From Streptomyces bungoensis (GTDB lineage Bacteria > Actinomycetota > Actinomycetes > Streptomycetales > Streptomycetaceae): DNA of 64,000 nt. Of the stretch, positions 34,469 through 43,348 are shown in pieces. The notes beneath the pieces are model-generated. The model was not told the DNA's origin, searched no databases, and worked only from the letters and a program-made list of their open reading frames with translations. The position numbers and the translations under genes were made by a program. Numbering within the stretch: position 1 is the stretch's first letter; the number at the start of each line of letters is the position of its first letter. The stretch spans positions 68,165-132,164 of the forward strand of contig NZ_KQ948859.1 in NCBI RefSeq assembly GCF_001514215.1. Reading direction: 5' to 3'.

Positions 34469-35019
34469 CCCCCGCATCCACCCCCGCCCTCACCCCCGCC
34501 TTCACCTTCCGCCCCGTCGACCCGGCGCAGGACGCCGGGCTGCTGCACGGCTGGGTGACGCATCCCAAGGCGGCCTTCTGGATGATGCGGGACGCGGCGC
34601 GGGAGGACGTCGAACGGGCGTACCGGGAGATCGCGGCGGACGAGCACCACCACGCGCTGCTCGGGCTGCGCGACGGGGAGCCCGTCTTCCTCGTGGAGAC
34701 GTACGACCCCGCGCACCGGGAGCTGGCCGGGCTCTACGAGGCGCGGCCCGGGGACGTCGGCATGCACTTCCTGGTGCCGGCGACCGACCGGCCCGTGCAC
34801 GGGTTCACCCGGGCCGTGATCACGGCCGTGCTGGCCCGGCTCTTCGCGGACCCCGCGGTGCGGCGGGTGGTGGTCGAGCCGGACGTGCGCAACACCGCCG
34901 TCCACGCCCTGAACGAGGCCGTCGGGTTCGTGCCCGAACGGGAGATCGAGAAGCCGGAGAAGAAGGCGTTGCTGAGTTTCTGCACCCGAGAGCGGTTCGA
35001 GGAGGCGGTGGCCCGATGA
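34465..35019 (+). CDS. desC: acyl-CoA:N-hydroxycadaverine acyltransferase
   Basis: 184 residues of the IucB-like GNAT siderophore acyltransferases. It transfers succinyl or acetyl from CoA to N-hydroxycadaverine. Features are FTFRPVDPAQDAGLLHGWVTHPKAAFW, VGMHFLVP and VVVEPDVRNTAVHALNEAVGF (by parts). ATG 34465 overlaps desB and its stop overlaps desD, both by ATGA, giving a fully coupled operon. Confidence 0.92.
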   Translation: MTPASTPALTPAFTFRPVDPAQDAGLLHGWVTHPKAAFWMMRDAAREDVERAYREIAADEHHHALLGLRDGEPVFLVETYDPAHRELAGLYEARPGDVGMHFLVPATDRPVHGFTRAVITAVLARLFADPAVRRVVVEPDVRNTAVHALNEAVGFVPEREIEKPEKKALLSFCTRERFEEAVAR

Positions 35020-36788
35020 ACGCCGCCGACGCCGTGGCCCACCTGTCGCCCGAGCGCTGGGCGGACGCCAACCGGCTGCTGATACGCAAGGCGCTCGCCG
35101 AGTTCGCGCACGAGCGCCTGATCCGGCCGGAGCGGCAGGACGGGGACCGGTACGTCGTCCGCAGCGACGACGGGCTCACCGCCTACCGGTTCACCGCCGT
35201 CCGCCGCGCCCTCGACCACTGGCAGGTGGCGGCCGGCTCGATCACCCGGCACCGGGACGGCAGCGAACTGCCGCTGTGCGCCCTGGACTTCCTCATCGAG
35301 CTGCGGGAGTCCCTGGGGCTCGGCGAGGAGATCCTGCCGGTCTACCTGGAGGAGGTCTCCGCCACCCTCGCCGGCACCTGCTACAAGCTCGGCAAGCCCC
35401 GCGTCACCTCCGCCGAGCTCGCGGGCCGCGGTTTCCAGGCCGTCGAGACCGCGATGACCGAGGGCCACCCCTGCTTCGTCGCCAACAGCGGGCGGCTCGG
35501 GTTCGGCCTCGACGACTACCTGTCGTACGCCCCGGAGACCGCGAGCCCGGTCCGGCTGGTGTGGCTGGCCGCGCACCGCTCGCGGGCCGTGTTCACGGCC
35601 GGTGCCGGCATCGAGCAGGAGTCCTTCCTGCGGGACGAGCTGGGCGAGCCGACGCTGAACCGTTTCCGCGGGACGCTCGCCGGCCAGGGCCTCGACCCCG
35701 CCGACTACCTCCTCATCCCCGTCCACCCCTGGCAGTGGCGGAACAAGCTCGGTACCGCCTTCGCCGCCGAGGTGGCCCGGCGGAACCTGGTGTACCTCGG
35801 CGAGGGCGACGACGCCTACCTGGCCCAGCAGTCCGTACGGACCTTCTTCAACCGGTCCGACCCGCGCAGGCACTACGTCAAGACCGCCCTGTCCGTGCTC
35901 AACATGGGCTTCATGCGCGGCCTGTCCGCGGCCTACATGGAGGCGACCCCGGCGATCAACGACTGGCTGGCCCGGCTGATCGACGGCGACCCCGTGCTGC
36001 GGGCGACCGGCGTCACGGTCATCCGGGAGCGGGCGGCCGTCGGCTACCGGCACCCGGAGTACGAGCGGGCCACCGGCCCCCACTCGCCGTACCGCAAGAT
36101 GCTGGCCGCCCTGTGGCGGGAGAGCCCGGTGCCGTCGCTGCGCGAGGGCGAGTCGCTGGCCACCATGGCGTCGCTGCTGCACGTGGACCACGAGGGCGCC
36201 TCCTTCGCGGGTGCGCTGATCGCGCGCTCCGGACTGGCGCCCACCGCGTGGCTGCGGCACTACCTGCGGGCGTACCTCACCCCGCTGCTGCACTGCTTCT
36301 ACGCCCACGACCTGGTGTTCATGCCGCACGGCGAGAACGTGATCCTCGTGCTGGAGGACGGGGTCGTGCGGCGCGTGATCCACAAGGACATCGCCGAGGA
36401 GATCGCGGTCATGGACCCGGACGCGGAGCTGCCGCCCGAGGTGCGGCGGATCCGCGTCGAGGTGCCCGAGGACAAGCGGCTGCTGTCGCTGTTCACGGAC
36501 GTCTTCGACTGCTTCTTCCGCTTCCTCTCCGCGCACCTCGCCGCCGAGGGGCTCCTGGCGGAGGACGACTTCTGGCGGACGGTCGCCGAGGTCGCCCGGG
36601 AGTACCAGCGGGGCGTGCCCGGACTCGCCGGGAAGTTCGCGCGGTACGACCTGTTCGCCCCCGAGTTCGCGCTGTCCTGCCTCAACCGGCTCCAGCTGCG
36701 CGACAACCGGCAGATGGTGGACCTCGCCGACCCGTCGGGCGCGCTGCAGCTCGTGGGCACGCTCCGGAACCCGGTCGCCGGGTTCTGA
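35016..36788 (+). CDS. desD: desferrioxamine siderophore synthetase (NIS, IucA/IucC family)
   Basis: 590 residues. ATP-dependent, NRPS-independent ligase that joins and cyclises N-hydroxy-N-succinylcadaverine units to desferrioxamine E/B. The IucA/IucC core includes GHPCFVANSGRLGF (substrate and ATP site), VHPWQW, KTALSVLNMGFMRGLS and YAHDLVFMPHGENV, with the FhuF-like C-terminal part after that. ATG 35016 overlaps desC. A strong terminator follows the stop by 10 bases, ending the operon. Confidence 0.94.
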   Translation: MNAADAVAHLSPERWADANRLLIRKALAEFAHERLIRPERQDGDRYVVRSDDGLTAYRFTAVRRALDHWQVAAGSITRHRDGSELPLCALDFLIELRESLGLGEEILPVYLEEVSATLAGTCYKLGKPRVTSAELAGRGFQAVETAMTEGHPCFVANSGRLGFGLDDYLSYAPETASPVRLVWLAAHRSRAVFTAGAGIEQESFLRDELGEPTLNRFRGTLAGQGLDPADYLLIPVHPWQWRNKLGTAFAAEVARRNLVYLGEGDDAYLAQQSVRTFFNRSDPRRHYVKTALSVLNMGFMRGLSAAYMEATPAINDWLARLIDGDPVLRATGVTVIRERAAVGYRHPEYERATGPHSPYRKMLAALWRESPVPSLREGESLATMASLLHVDHEGASFAGALIARSGLAPTAWLRHYLRAYLTPLLHCFYAHDLVFMPHGENVILVLEDGVVRRVIHKDIAEEIAVMDPDAELPPEVRRIRVEVPEDKRLLSLFTDVFDCFFRFLSAHLAAEGLLAEDDFWRTVAEVAREYQRGVPGLAGKFARYDLFAPEFALSCLNRLQLRDNRQMVDLADPSGALQLVGTLRNPVAGF

Positions 36789-36798
36789 CGCCACGGGA

Positions 36799-36831
36799 GG
36801 GCGCCCCGGAGCGCGGTTCTCCGGGGCGCCC
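36799..36831. terminator. bidirectional terminator desD / GH20
   Basis: Perfect 13-bp stem (36799-36811 with 36819-36831) and 7-base loop between the convergent stops at 36788 and 36843. Confidence 0.8.
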
Positions 36832-36842
36832 GTCCCTGGGTG

Positions 36843-38450
36843 TCACCCCTGGGGCCAGGGCACCTGGGGGGACCTGTAGTACCGGATGCCGGCGGCGTCC
36901 CAGCGCGGGCCCTGGGCGGCCAGCCGCACCTTGTAGCTCTCCCAGTCGTGGGTGGCCGCGGGCGACCAGCCCAGTTCGGCCGCTCCGGCCAGGCGCGGGA
37001 AGGCCATGTACTCGATGTCGTCGGACGTGGTGAGCGTCTCGGACCACAGCGGGGCCTCGACGCCCCTGACGGCCGAGGCGGGCGCGCCGGGCAGGTAGGC
37101 GCCGGGGTTCCAGTCGTAGGAGCGCCGCACCTCCACCAGGCCCGCCCACTTCGTGCCCAGCCGGGTGGCCGAGGTGTACTTCATGTCGAGGTAGACCCGG
37201 TCGGCCGGGGACAGGATCAGCCCGGTGCCGTTCCGGGCGGCCGCGGCGACCTGGGCCTTCTCGGCCGCGCTGGTGCCGTCCAGGCCCCAGTACTGGGCGA
37301 GGGCGCCCTTCGCGGGGGTGGCGCCGGTCAGCTGGTGCCAGCCGATGACCGTCTTGCCGTACCTGGCGACGATCGGCTGCACCCGGTCCATGAACGCCAC
37401 GTAGTCGGCGTGGCTGGTGGAGTGCGCCTCGTCGCCGCCGATGTGCAGGTAGCGGCCGGGGGTGAGGGCGGCCAGCTCACGGACCACGTCGTCCACGAAG
37501 TCGTACGTCACCTGCTTGCCGACGCACAGCGAGCTGAAGCCGACGGCGGTGCCGGTGTACAGCGGGGGTGCGGTGCCGTCGCAGTTCAGCCGGGCGTAGG
37601 AGGCGAGGGCCGCGTTGGTGTGGCCGGGCATGTCGATCTCGGGGACGACCTCCAGGTAGCGGGAGGCGGCGTAGCGGACGATCCGCCGGTAGTCGGCCTT
37701 CGTGTAGAAGCCGCCCCGGCCGCCGCCGACCTCGGTGGAGCCGCCGTAGGAGGCCAGGCGCGGCCAGGAGTCGACGGCGATGCGCCAGCCCTGGTCGTCG
37801 CTGAGGTGCAGGTGCAGTTCGTCGACCTTGTAGCGGGCCAGCTGGTCGATGTAGCGCTCGACCTGGCCGACCGTGAAGAAGTGCCGGGAGACGTCCAGCA
37901 TCGCGCCGCGGTAGCCGTAGCGGGGGCGGTCCTGGATCGTGCCGCCGGCGATCTGCCACGGGCCGGGCTGCCGGGTCTTCTTCTCCACGGCGGGGGGCAG
38001 CAACTGGCGCAGCGTCTGCACGCCGTGGAAGAGGCCGGCCGGGGCGCTCGCGGTGATGGTCACCCCGTGCGGGGCGCTGCTGAGGCGGTAGCCCTCGGCG
38101 CCGTACGGGCCGGCGGCGAGGTGCAGGCGGATGCCGCCGGCGCCCCGGTCGGCGACGGGCAGCGGGTAGCCGGTGGACGGGCGCAGGATGCCGGCGAGGT
38201 ACGCGCCGATCCCGCGGACCCGGGCGGAGGCCGAGGGGTCGAGGCGGATGCGGGTGGCGGAGGTGACGCGGTACGGCTGTCCGCCGGGTGACACCGAGGC
38301 GGGTGCCGGGACGACCTGGCCGAGCGGTACGGGCGGCGCGGCCGGCGGCGCGGGTGACGCGCCGGCGGTGGCCACGCCCGCCGCGGCCACGAGCAGCAGG
38401 GACCCTAGGACGCGGGTCAGCCGGGGAGTCGTGCTGTGGTGCCGTCTCAC
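36843..38450 (-). CDS. secreted GH20 beta-N-acetylhexosaminidase
   Basis: 535 residues. It releases N-acetylglucosamine or N-acetylgalactosamine from chitooligosaccharides outside the cell by substrate-assisted catalysis. After a Sec signal (RVLGSLLLVAAAGVATAG) come the GH20b domain and then the catalytic barrel with HIGGDEAH, holding the Asp-Glu pair, plus HLHLSDDQGWRI and VVPEIDMPGHTNAAL. ATG 38450 follows AAGGGAG. A DasR-like site lies 17-32 bases upstream, so the gene probably answers to glucosamine-6-phosphate. It diverges from the DUF4429 gene across 62 bases. Confidence 0.92.
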   Translation of the reverse strand: MRRHHSTTPRLTRVLGSLLLVAAAGVATAGASPAPPAAPPVPLGQVVPAPASVSPGGQPYRVTSATRIRLDPSASARVRGIGAYLAGILRPSTGYPLPVADRGAGGIRLHLAAGPYGAEGYRLSSAPHGVTITASAPAGLFHGVQTLRQLLPPAVEKKTRQPGPWQIAGGTIQDRPRYGYRGAMLDVSRHFFTVGQVERYIDQLARYKVDELHLHLSDDQGWRIAVDSWPRLASYGGSTEVGGGRGGFYTKADYRRIVRYAASRYLEVVPEIDMPGHTNAALASYARLNCDGTAPPLYTGTAVGFSSLCVGKQVTYDFVDDVVRELAALTPGRYLHIGGDEAHSTSHADYVAFMDRVQPIVARYGKTVIGWHQLTGATPAKGALAQYWGLDGTSAAEKAQVAAAARNGTGLILSPADRVYLDMKYTSATRLGTKWAGLVEVRRSYDWNPGAYLPGAPASAVRGVEAPLWSETLTTSDDIEYMAFPRLAGAAELGWSPAATHDWESYKVRLAAQGPRWDAAGIRYYRSPQVPWPQG

Positions 38451-38466
38451 ATGCGCTCCCTTCAGG

Positions 38467-38482
38467 ATTGGTAAAGACCACT
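38467..38482. promoter_or_regulatory. DasR-responsive element (dre) before the GH20 gene
   Basis: ATTGGTAAAGACCACT matches the dre consensus ACTGGTCTAGACCAGT at 12 of 16 positions, with both GGT and ACC cores intact. It serves the GH20 gene and may also affect the divergent DUF4429 gene. Confidence 0.7.
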
Positions 38483-38512
38483 CTCCCGCAGATCCGGTGG
38501 AACAATCCCCGG

Positions 38513-39397
38513 ATGGCGGAAATCATCCAGAAGGACGGCACCTGGGCGTTCGACGGCGACGCCCTGCGGCTGACCCCCGGCCGGGACAAGGGCGTCGGCC
38601 TGCTCCGCGGCGAGCTGGGCGAACTCGTCGTGCCGCTGGGGGCGTTGGCGGGCGTCTCGTTCGAGCAGGGCAGGCGCGCGGGGCGGCTGAGGCTGCGGCT
38701 GCGCGAGGGCGCCGACCCGCTGCTGCACGCCACCGGCGGCCGGCTCACCGAGCCGCACGACCCCTACCGGCTGACCGTGGAGTCCGACCGGTACGGCGTC
38801 GCCGAGTACTTCGCGGACGAGGTCCGCAACGCGCTGCTGCTGAACGGGGTTTCGCCGGAGCCGGTCGCCGGGTACCTGCTGCCCGGCCCGTCCGTGCCGC
38901 TGACCGCCTCCGCCGGGGACGGCACGGCGGGCTTCGACGGGGAGCGGGTGCGGCTGGAGTGGAACTGGAAGACGGAGGACGCCAAGGCCGCCGGCGGGCC
39001 CCGGACGATCCCGCTCGGCGAGATCACCGGGGTGGAGTGGCAGCCGGCGGCCGGACTGGAGAACGGGCACCTGCGCTTCGTCGTGCGCGGCGCGCCCGCC
39101 ACCCCGCCGCCGGCCAAGCACGACCCGCACGCCGTCGAGCTGTGGGGCTTCAAGAAGGACCCGCTGATGGCGCTGGTCGCGGCCGCCGTCCAGGCCCGGC
39201 TGCCGCACCCCGCCGCCCCGGCCGCCGGGACGGACGCGCGGCCGGAGCCGCCGCTGCCCGCCGAGGCGCCCGCGGGCGGGGAGGACCACGACGCGCTGGT
39301 GCGGCGGCTGCGCGAGCTGGGCGAGCTGCACCGCTCGGGGGTGCTGACCGAGGAGGAGTTCTCCCTGGCCAAGCAGGCGGTCCTGCGGCGGATGTGA
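38513..39397 (+). CDS. DUF4429 protein with C-terminal SHOCT domain
   Basis: 294 residues. Two copies of the DUF4429 beta-rich domain are visible: WAFDGDALRLTPGRDKGVGLLRGELGELVVPL and GFDGERVRLEWNWKTEDAKAAGGPRTIPL (by parts). After a Pro/Ala linker comes a SHOCT helix pair (VRRLRELGELHRSGVLTEEEF, in parts), a module linked to oligomerisation. No signal peptide. ATG 38513 is in the promoter region shared with the GH20 gene. Molecular role unknown. Confidence 0.78.
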   Translation: MAEIIQKDGTWAFDGDALRLTPGRDKGVGLLRGELGELVVPLGALAGVSFEQGRRAGRLRLRLREGADPLLHATGGRLTEPHDPYRLTVESDRYGVAEYFADEVRNALLLNGVSPEPVAGYLLPGPSVPLTASAGDGTAGFDGERVRLEWNWKTEDAKAAGGPRTIPLGEITGVEWQPAAGLENGHLRFVVRGAPATPPPAKHDPHAVELWGFKKDPLMALVAAAVQARLPHPAAPAAGTDARPEPPLPAEAPAGGEDHDALVRRLRELGELHRSGVLTEEEFSLAKQAVLRRM

Positions 39398-39493
39398 CCT
39401 CCGTCTCGCCGGAGACGACGGACACCGTGCACCGCTGCCCGGAATCGGGCAGGATTCTTGCGAAAGTCTCGCTCGTGCCCGAGGATCTACCGG

Positions 39494-39751
39494 GTGCACG
39501 AGGAACTTGTCGATCACCTGACGCGGTCCACGCCCCTGAACAGGGGCGAGGCGCTGCGGGTGATCCAGGACGTGCTCGCCTACTTCGACGAGACGACGCA
39601 GGACTACGTCCGTCGCCGCCACCGCGAACTGCAGGCCCTGGGCCTGACGAACGAGGCGATCTTCGAACGGATCGAGGCGGACCTGCAATACCGGGCGGTG
39701 GCGCCGCCGGAGCTGACGCTCAGGCAGCTGCGCCGCATCGTCTACGGCTGA
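39494..39751 (+). CDS. small conserved protein upstream of glmS
   Basis: 85 residues from GTG 39494 behind GAGG; a longer frame from ATG 39458 has no ribosome site. Entirely helical and charged: HEELVDHLTRSTPL, VIQDVLAYFDETTQDYVRRRH, PPELTLRQLRRIVYG. No known domain. It ends 22 bases before glmS and is probably co-transcribed with it, so it may help regulate or fold the synthase (inference only). Confidence 0.65.
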   Translation: MHEELVDHLTRSTPLNRGEALRVIQDVLAYFDETTQDYVRRRHRELQALGLTNEAIFERIEADLQYRAVAPPELTLRQLRRIVYG

Positions 39752-39773
39752 GAAGACTGAGAGATACCTGTAT

Positions 39774-41591
39774 ATGTGCGGAATTGTCGGATACATCGGG
39801 AAGCGTGACGTGGCTCCGCTGCTGCTGGAAGGCCTGCAGCGCCTGGAGTACCGCGGCTACGACTCCGCGGGCCTCGTGGTCACCTCCCCCAAGACGGCCG
39901 GCCTGAAGATGGTGAAGGCCAAGGGCCGGGTGCGCGACCTGGAGGCCAAGGTCCCGGCGCGCTTCAAGGGCACCACCGGCATCGCCCACACCCGCTGGGC
40001 GACCCACGGCGCCCCCTCCGACGTCAACGCCCACCCGCACATGTCGGCCGACCACAAGGTCGCCGTCGTCCACAACGGGATCATCGACAACGCCGCCGAC
40101 CTGCGCCGCAAGCTGGAGGCGGACGGCGTGGAGTTCCTCTCCGAGACCGACACCGAGGTCCTCACCCACCTGATCGCCCGCTCCACGGCCGAGAAGCTGG
40201 AGGACAAGGTCCGCGAGACCCTGCGGGTGGTCGAGGGCACGTACGGCATCGCGGTCATGCACGCCGACTTCGGCGACCGCATCGTCGTCGCCCGCAACGG
40301 CTCCCCGGTCGTCCTCGGCATCGGCGAGAAGGAGATGTTCGTCGCCTCCGACATCGCCGCGCTGGTCGCCCACACCCGGCAGATAGTGACGCTGGACGAC
40401 GGCGAGATGGCCACCCTCAAGGCGGACGACTTCCGCACCTACACCACCGAGGGCACCCGCACCAGCGCCGAGCCGACCACCGTGGAGTGGGAGGCGGCGT
40501 CGTACGACATGGGCGGCCACGACACCTACATGCACAAGGAGATCCACGAGCAGGCCGACGCCGTGGACCGCGTGCTGCGCGGCCGCATCGACGACCGCTT
40601 CTCCACCGTGCACCTCGGCGGCCTCAACCTGGACGCCCGCGAGGCGCGCCGGATCCGCCGCGTGAAGATCCTCGGCTGCGGCACCTCGTACCACGCGGGC
40701 ATGATCGGCGCCCAGATGATCGAGGAGCTGGCCCGCATCCCCGCCGACGCCGAGCCGGCCTCCGAGTTCCGCTACCGCAACGCGGTCGTGGACCCCGACA
40801 CCCTGTACGTCGCGGTCTCCCAGTCCGGTGAGACGTACGACGTGCTCGCCGCCGTGCAGGAGCTGAAGCGCAAGGGCGCCCGCGTCCTCGGCGTGGTCAA
40901 CGTGGTCGGCTCGGCGATCGCCCGCGAGGCCGACGGCGGCATCTACGTGCACGCCGGCCCCGAGGTGTGCGTGGTGTCCACCAAGTGCTTCACCAACACC
41001 ACGGTCGCCTTCGCCCTGCTCGCCCTGCACCTCGGCCGCACCCGCGACCTCTCCGTGCGCGACGGCAAGCGGATCATCGAGGGGCTGCGCCGGCTGCCGG
41101 AGCAGATCACCGAGATCCTCAAGCAGGAGGAGGAGATCAAGGAGCTGGCCGAGAGCTACGCCGACGCCCGCTCGATGCTCTTCATCGGCCGGGTCCGGGG
41201 TTACCCGGTGGCCCGCGAGGCCTCCCTGAAGCTGAAGGAGGTCTCCTACATCCACGCCGAGGCCTACCCCGCCTCCGAGCTCAAGCACGGCCCGCTGGCC
41301 CTCATCGAGCCGGCCCTGCCCACGGTCGCGATCGTCCCCGACGACGACCTGCTGGAGAAGAACCGCGCGGCCCTGGAGGAGATCAAGGCCCGCAGCGGCA
41401 AGATCCTCGCGGTGGCCCACCGGCACCAGGAGAAGGCCGACCAGACGATCGTGGTCCCGAAGAACGAGGACGAGCTGGACCCGATCCTGATGGGCATCCC
41501 GCTGCAGCTGCTGGCCTACCACACGGCGCTCGCCCTCGGCCGGGACATCGACAAGCCGCGGAACCTCGCCAAGTCGGTCACGGTCGAGTAG
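39774..41591 (+). CDS. glmS: glutamine-fructose-6-phosphate aminotransferase
   Basis: 605 residues. Makes glucosamine-6-phosphate from fructose-6-phosphate and glutamine, the entry step to cell-wall amino sugars. Cys2 (MCGIVGYIG) is the glutaminase nucleophile after removal of Met1; the N-terminal glutaminase domain (EYRGYDSAG, HTRWATHG, VHNGIIDN) is followed by two SIS isomerase domains (GCGTSYHAG, SQSGETYDV, FIGRVRGYPVAREASLKLKEV by parts) and the conserved end DKPRNLAKSVTVE. ATG 39774 has a weak GAGAG site. Streptomycetes usually carry more than one glmS-like gene, and this may be the secondary one near the GH20 gene. Confidence 0.92.
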   Translation: MCGIVGYIGKRDVAPLLLEGLQRLEYRGYDSAGLVVTSPKTAGLKMVKAKGRVRDLEAKVPARFKGTTGIAHTRWATHGAPSDVNAHPHMSADHKVAVVHNGIIDNAADLRRKLEADGVEFLSETDTEVLTHLIARSTAEKLEDKVRETLRVVEGTYGIAVMHADFGDRIVVARNGSPVVLGIGEKEMFVASDIAALVAHTRQIVTLDDGEMATLKADDFRTYTTEGTRTSAEPTTVEWEAASYDMGGHDTYMHKEIHEQADAVDRVLRGRIDDRFSTVHLGGLNLDAREARRIRRVKILGCGTSYHAGMIGAQMIEELARIPADAEPASEFRYRNAVVDPDTLYVAVSQSGETYDVLAAVQELKRKGARVLGVVNVVGSAIAREADGGIYVHAGPEVCVVSTKCFTNTTVAFALLALHLGRTRDLSVRDGKRIIEGLRRLPEQITEILKQEEEIKELAESYADARSMLFIGRVRGYPVAREASLKLKEVSYIHAEAYPASELKHGPLALIEPALPTVAIVPDDDLLEKNRAALEEIKARSGKILAVAHRHQEKADQTIVVPKNEDELDPILMGIPLQLLAYHTALALGRDIDKPRNLAKSVTVE

Positions 41592-41620
41592 CCGAGCGGC
41601 CGATCACTCGAGCAGCAGCG

Positions 41621-41664
41621 GAACGGACCCCCGCGAGGGCCACCCTCCACGCGGGGGTCCGTTC
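41621..41664. terminator. terminator after glmS
   Basis: Perfect 15-bp stem (41621-41635 with 41650-41664); the 14-base loop can form a smaller AGGG/CCCT pairing. Lies 30 bases after the glmS stop. Confidence 0.85.
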
Positions 41665-41825
41665 GGTGCCGCCGCGGATCAGCCGGTGGCCGTCACTCCC
41701 CGGCCGGCGGCACGCCGAAGAAGCGCTGCCGGCCAGGGATATATGCCCTTCACAAGCGCACAAACACCTGCGGGGTGCGTGCAATCCACGCATCGGCAAA
41801 GAGCAGTTGACGGGGCGTGAGACGC

Positions 41826-42353
41826 CTACGGGATGACGATCACGGGCCGCTGCGCCCGCTTGGCGAGCCGTCCGGCCACGGAGCCGAAGAGCCGGCCGAC
41901 GAGGCCGTGGGTCGAGCCGACCACGATCGCGTCCGCCTCGTACTCCCGCCCCACCTCCTCGAGTTCGTGGCAGATGTCGCCGCCGCGCTCGACCAGGATC
42001 CAGGGCACCTCGGCGAGGTGCTCCGCACAGGCCAGCTCGAGCCCCAGCACCTCGGTGCGGTGGTCCGGCACGTCGACGAAGACGGGGGGCTCGCAGCCCG
42101 CCCAGACGGTGGTGGGCAGCCGGTTGGCCACGTGGACGATGATCAGCCCCGCGTGGGAGCGGTGGGCCACGCCGATCGCGTAGGCGAGGGCGCGCTCGCT
42201 GGACGTGGAGCCGTCGAAACCGACGACGACTCCGTGCCTGAAGGCGGGGTCACAGGAGTGACGCGCCTCTTCCGCCGCCAGGGGCTCGGCCGCCGTGGGA
42301 TCGGCGACGGGCCGCTTGCGGTCCGCGGGTTCGAAGAATTCGTGACCGGCCAT
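41826..42353 (-). CDS. universal stress protein (UspA family)
   Basis: 175 residues from ATG 42353; the longer frame to 42542 is a run-through of the promoter region. A single Usp domain of nucleotide-binding alpha/beta type: VVVGFDGSTSSERALAYAIGVA at its start and AIVVGSTHGLVGRLFGSVAGRLAKRAQRPVIVIP at its end (by parts), where the G-2x-G-9x-G(S/T) ATP motif is GRLFGSVAGRLAKRA-like. About 40 extra residues precede the domain. Probably a cytoplasmic stress protein; targets unknown. Confidence 0.82.
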   Translation of the reverse strand: MAGHEFFEPADRKRPVADPTAAEPLAAEEARHSCDPAFRHGVVVGFDGSTSSERALAYAIGVAHRSHAGLIIVHVANRLPTTVWAGCEPPVFVDVPDHRTEVLGLELACAEHLAEVPWILVERGGDICHELEEVGREYEADAIVVGSTHGLVGRLFGSVAGRLAKRAQRPVIVIP

Positions 42354-42673
42354 GGCTGTCTCGGCGTTGTGATCCTTGTGTGGATGGGGGTGACATCGTG
42401 CTGCGGAGCTGTGTCCGGGATTCGTCTTCCCAACCCCATACCCCCAAGGGTACGGCGACAAGCCTCCTCCGCCCAGCTCGTGCGCACGCTCCGTGAGCGG
42501 CTCCCCCGGGGGGTGACCACAGGGGTTCCCCGGAGCATGCACGAGCGACGCCCGTAACGCAATGGTTGCTGCCCCGTACAGGCGGTTTGCACAGCGTCAC
42601 CCGGCCACGGGCGGTGACCGGCGGATCGAACGGGCGTTGAACCCCGGTGAGCCGTCCCCACAGGGAGTACGAG
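42354..42673. other. 320-base divergent intergenic region, USP / small membrane protein
   Basis: It holds the promoters of two divergent genes. I see no coding frame with a credible start, no strong hairpin and no DevR/OsdR-like GGGAC-GTCCC palindrome. A GGGAG ribosome site for the rightward gene lies at its right end. Confidence 0.5.
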
Positions 42674-42970
42674 ATGCCCGGACCCCGATCCACCCCCGCC
42701 CCCCAGCCGGGCCGGGACACCACGAGCGACGTGATCCGCTGGGCCGCCTTCAGCTGCGTCCTCGTCCCGGTGGTGCTGCTCTGGTACGGCACCTCGCTCG
42801 CCGGCGCCGCCGGCACCGCGTTCGGACTCGCCGCCGTCACGGCCGCCTGCCGGGTCCTGCTGCGGCGCTCCGAGCGGTGTGCCGCGCGGAGCGCCGGGCG
42901 GGGCGCCGAGCGTTCCGGCACGCAAAGAGGAGGTGGACGTCACACCTGGAGCGGGACACCGGTCGACTGA
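42674..42970 (+). CDS. small membrane protein upstream of adpA
   Basis: 98 residues from ATG 42674 with GGGAG 8 bases upstream; the GTG at 42647 has no site. Two hydrophobic stretches (IRWAAFSCVLVPVVLLWYG and GAAGTAFGLAAVTAACRVLL) give one or two membrane helices, followed by an Arg-rich tail (LLRRSERCAARSAGRGAERSG) likely in the cytoplasm. No domain name known to me. Its position just before adpA appears common in Streptomyces (from memory). Confidence 0.65.
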   Translation: MPGPRSTPAPQPGRDTTSDVIRWAAFSCVLVPVVLLWYGTSLAGAAGTAFGLAAVTAACRVLLRRSERCAARSAGRGAERSGTQRGGGRHTWSGTPVD

Positions 42971-43348
42971 CCGGTTTTTGTACCCCCGAGCGCTTCTTTT
43001 CAGCCAACTTCCGGATACCGCTTCCGGGGGGCGCCGACCACCCCTCAACCCCCGTTCCACCTGCACGGAAAGGGTCCGGGCCGGCCTGCGCACCCTACGC
43101 GGTTTGGCCACTACGACAAGGCGCACTTCCCTGCGCGGCCCACGAGTGCAACCCTTCGTGATCGAATGCTTCACGCCAAGTTGTCATGTCGACAAACTAC
43201 GGCGTGTCGAACTGGCCACCGTCAGACCGCGGGAGCCAGTAGATTCGATCTTGACTGTCTTACGGCGGGGGACTCGTGCAGGACCGAGGGGAAACGTGCA
43301 GGAGCGACACAACCGAGGAGCCGCGACCACCGAGGGGGGCTTAGCAGG
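42971..43348. other. 378-base region upstream of adpA
   Basis: A long control region without a credible gene. It contains the 15-base inverted repeat TTGTCATGTCGACAA (43181-43195; arms TTGTC and GACAA), a TTGACT hexamer (43249-43254) that could be a -35, and a GAGGGGGG ribosome site near its end. A complex promoter is expected because adpA integrates several developmental signals, but no bound factor can be named from sequence. Confidence 0.55.

Noticed and set aside
39402..39417. Six-bp stem after the DUF4429 gene as terminator
   Set aside because: CGTCTC/GAGACG is short and lies 5 bases after the stop; too weak to list compared with the 12-18 bp stems elsewhere.
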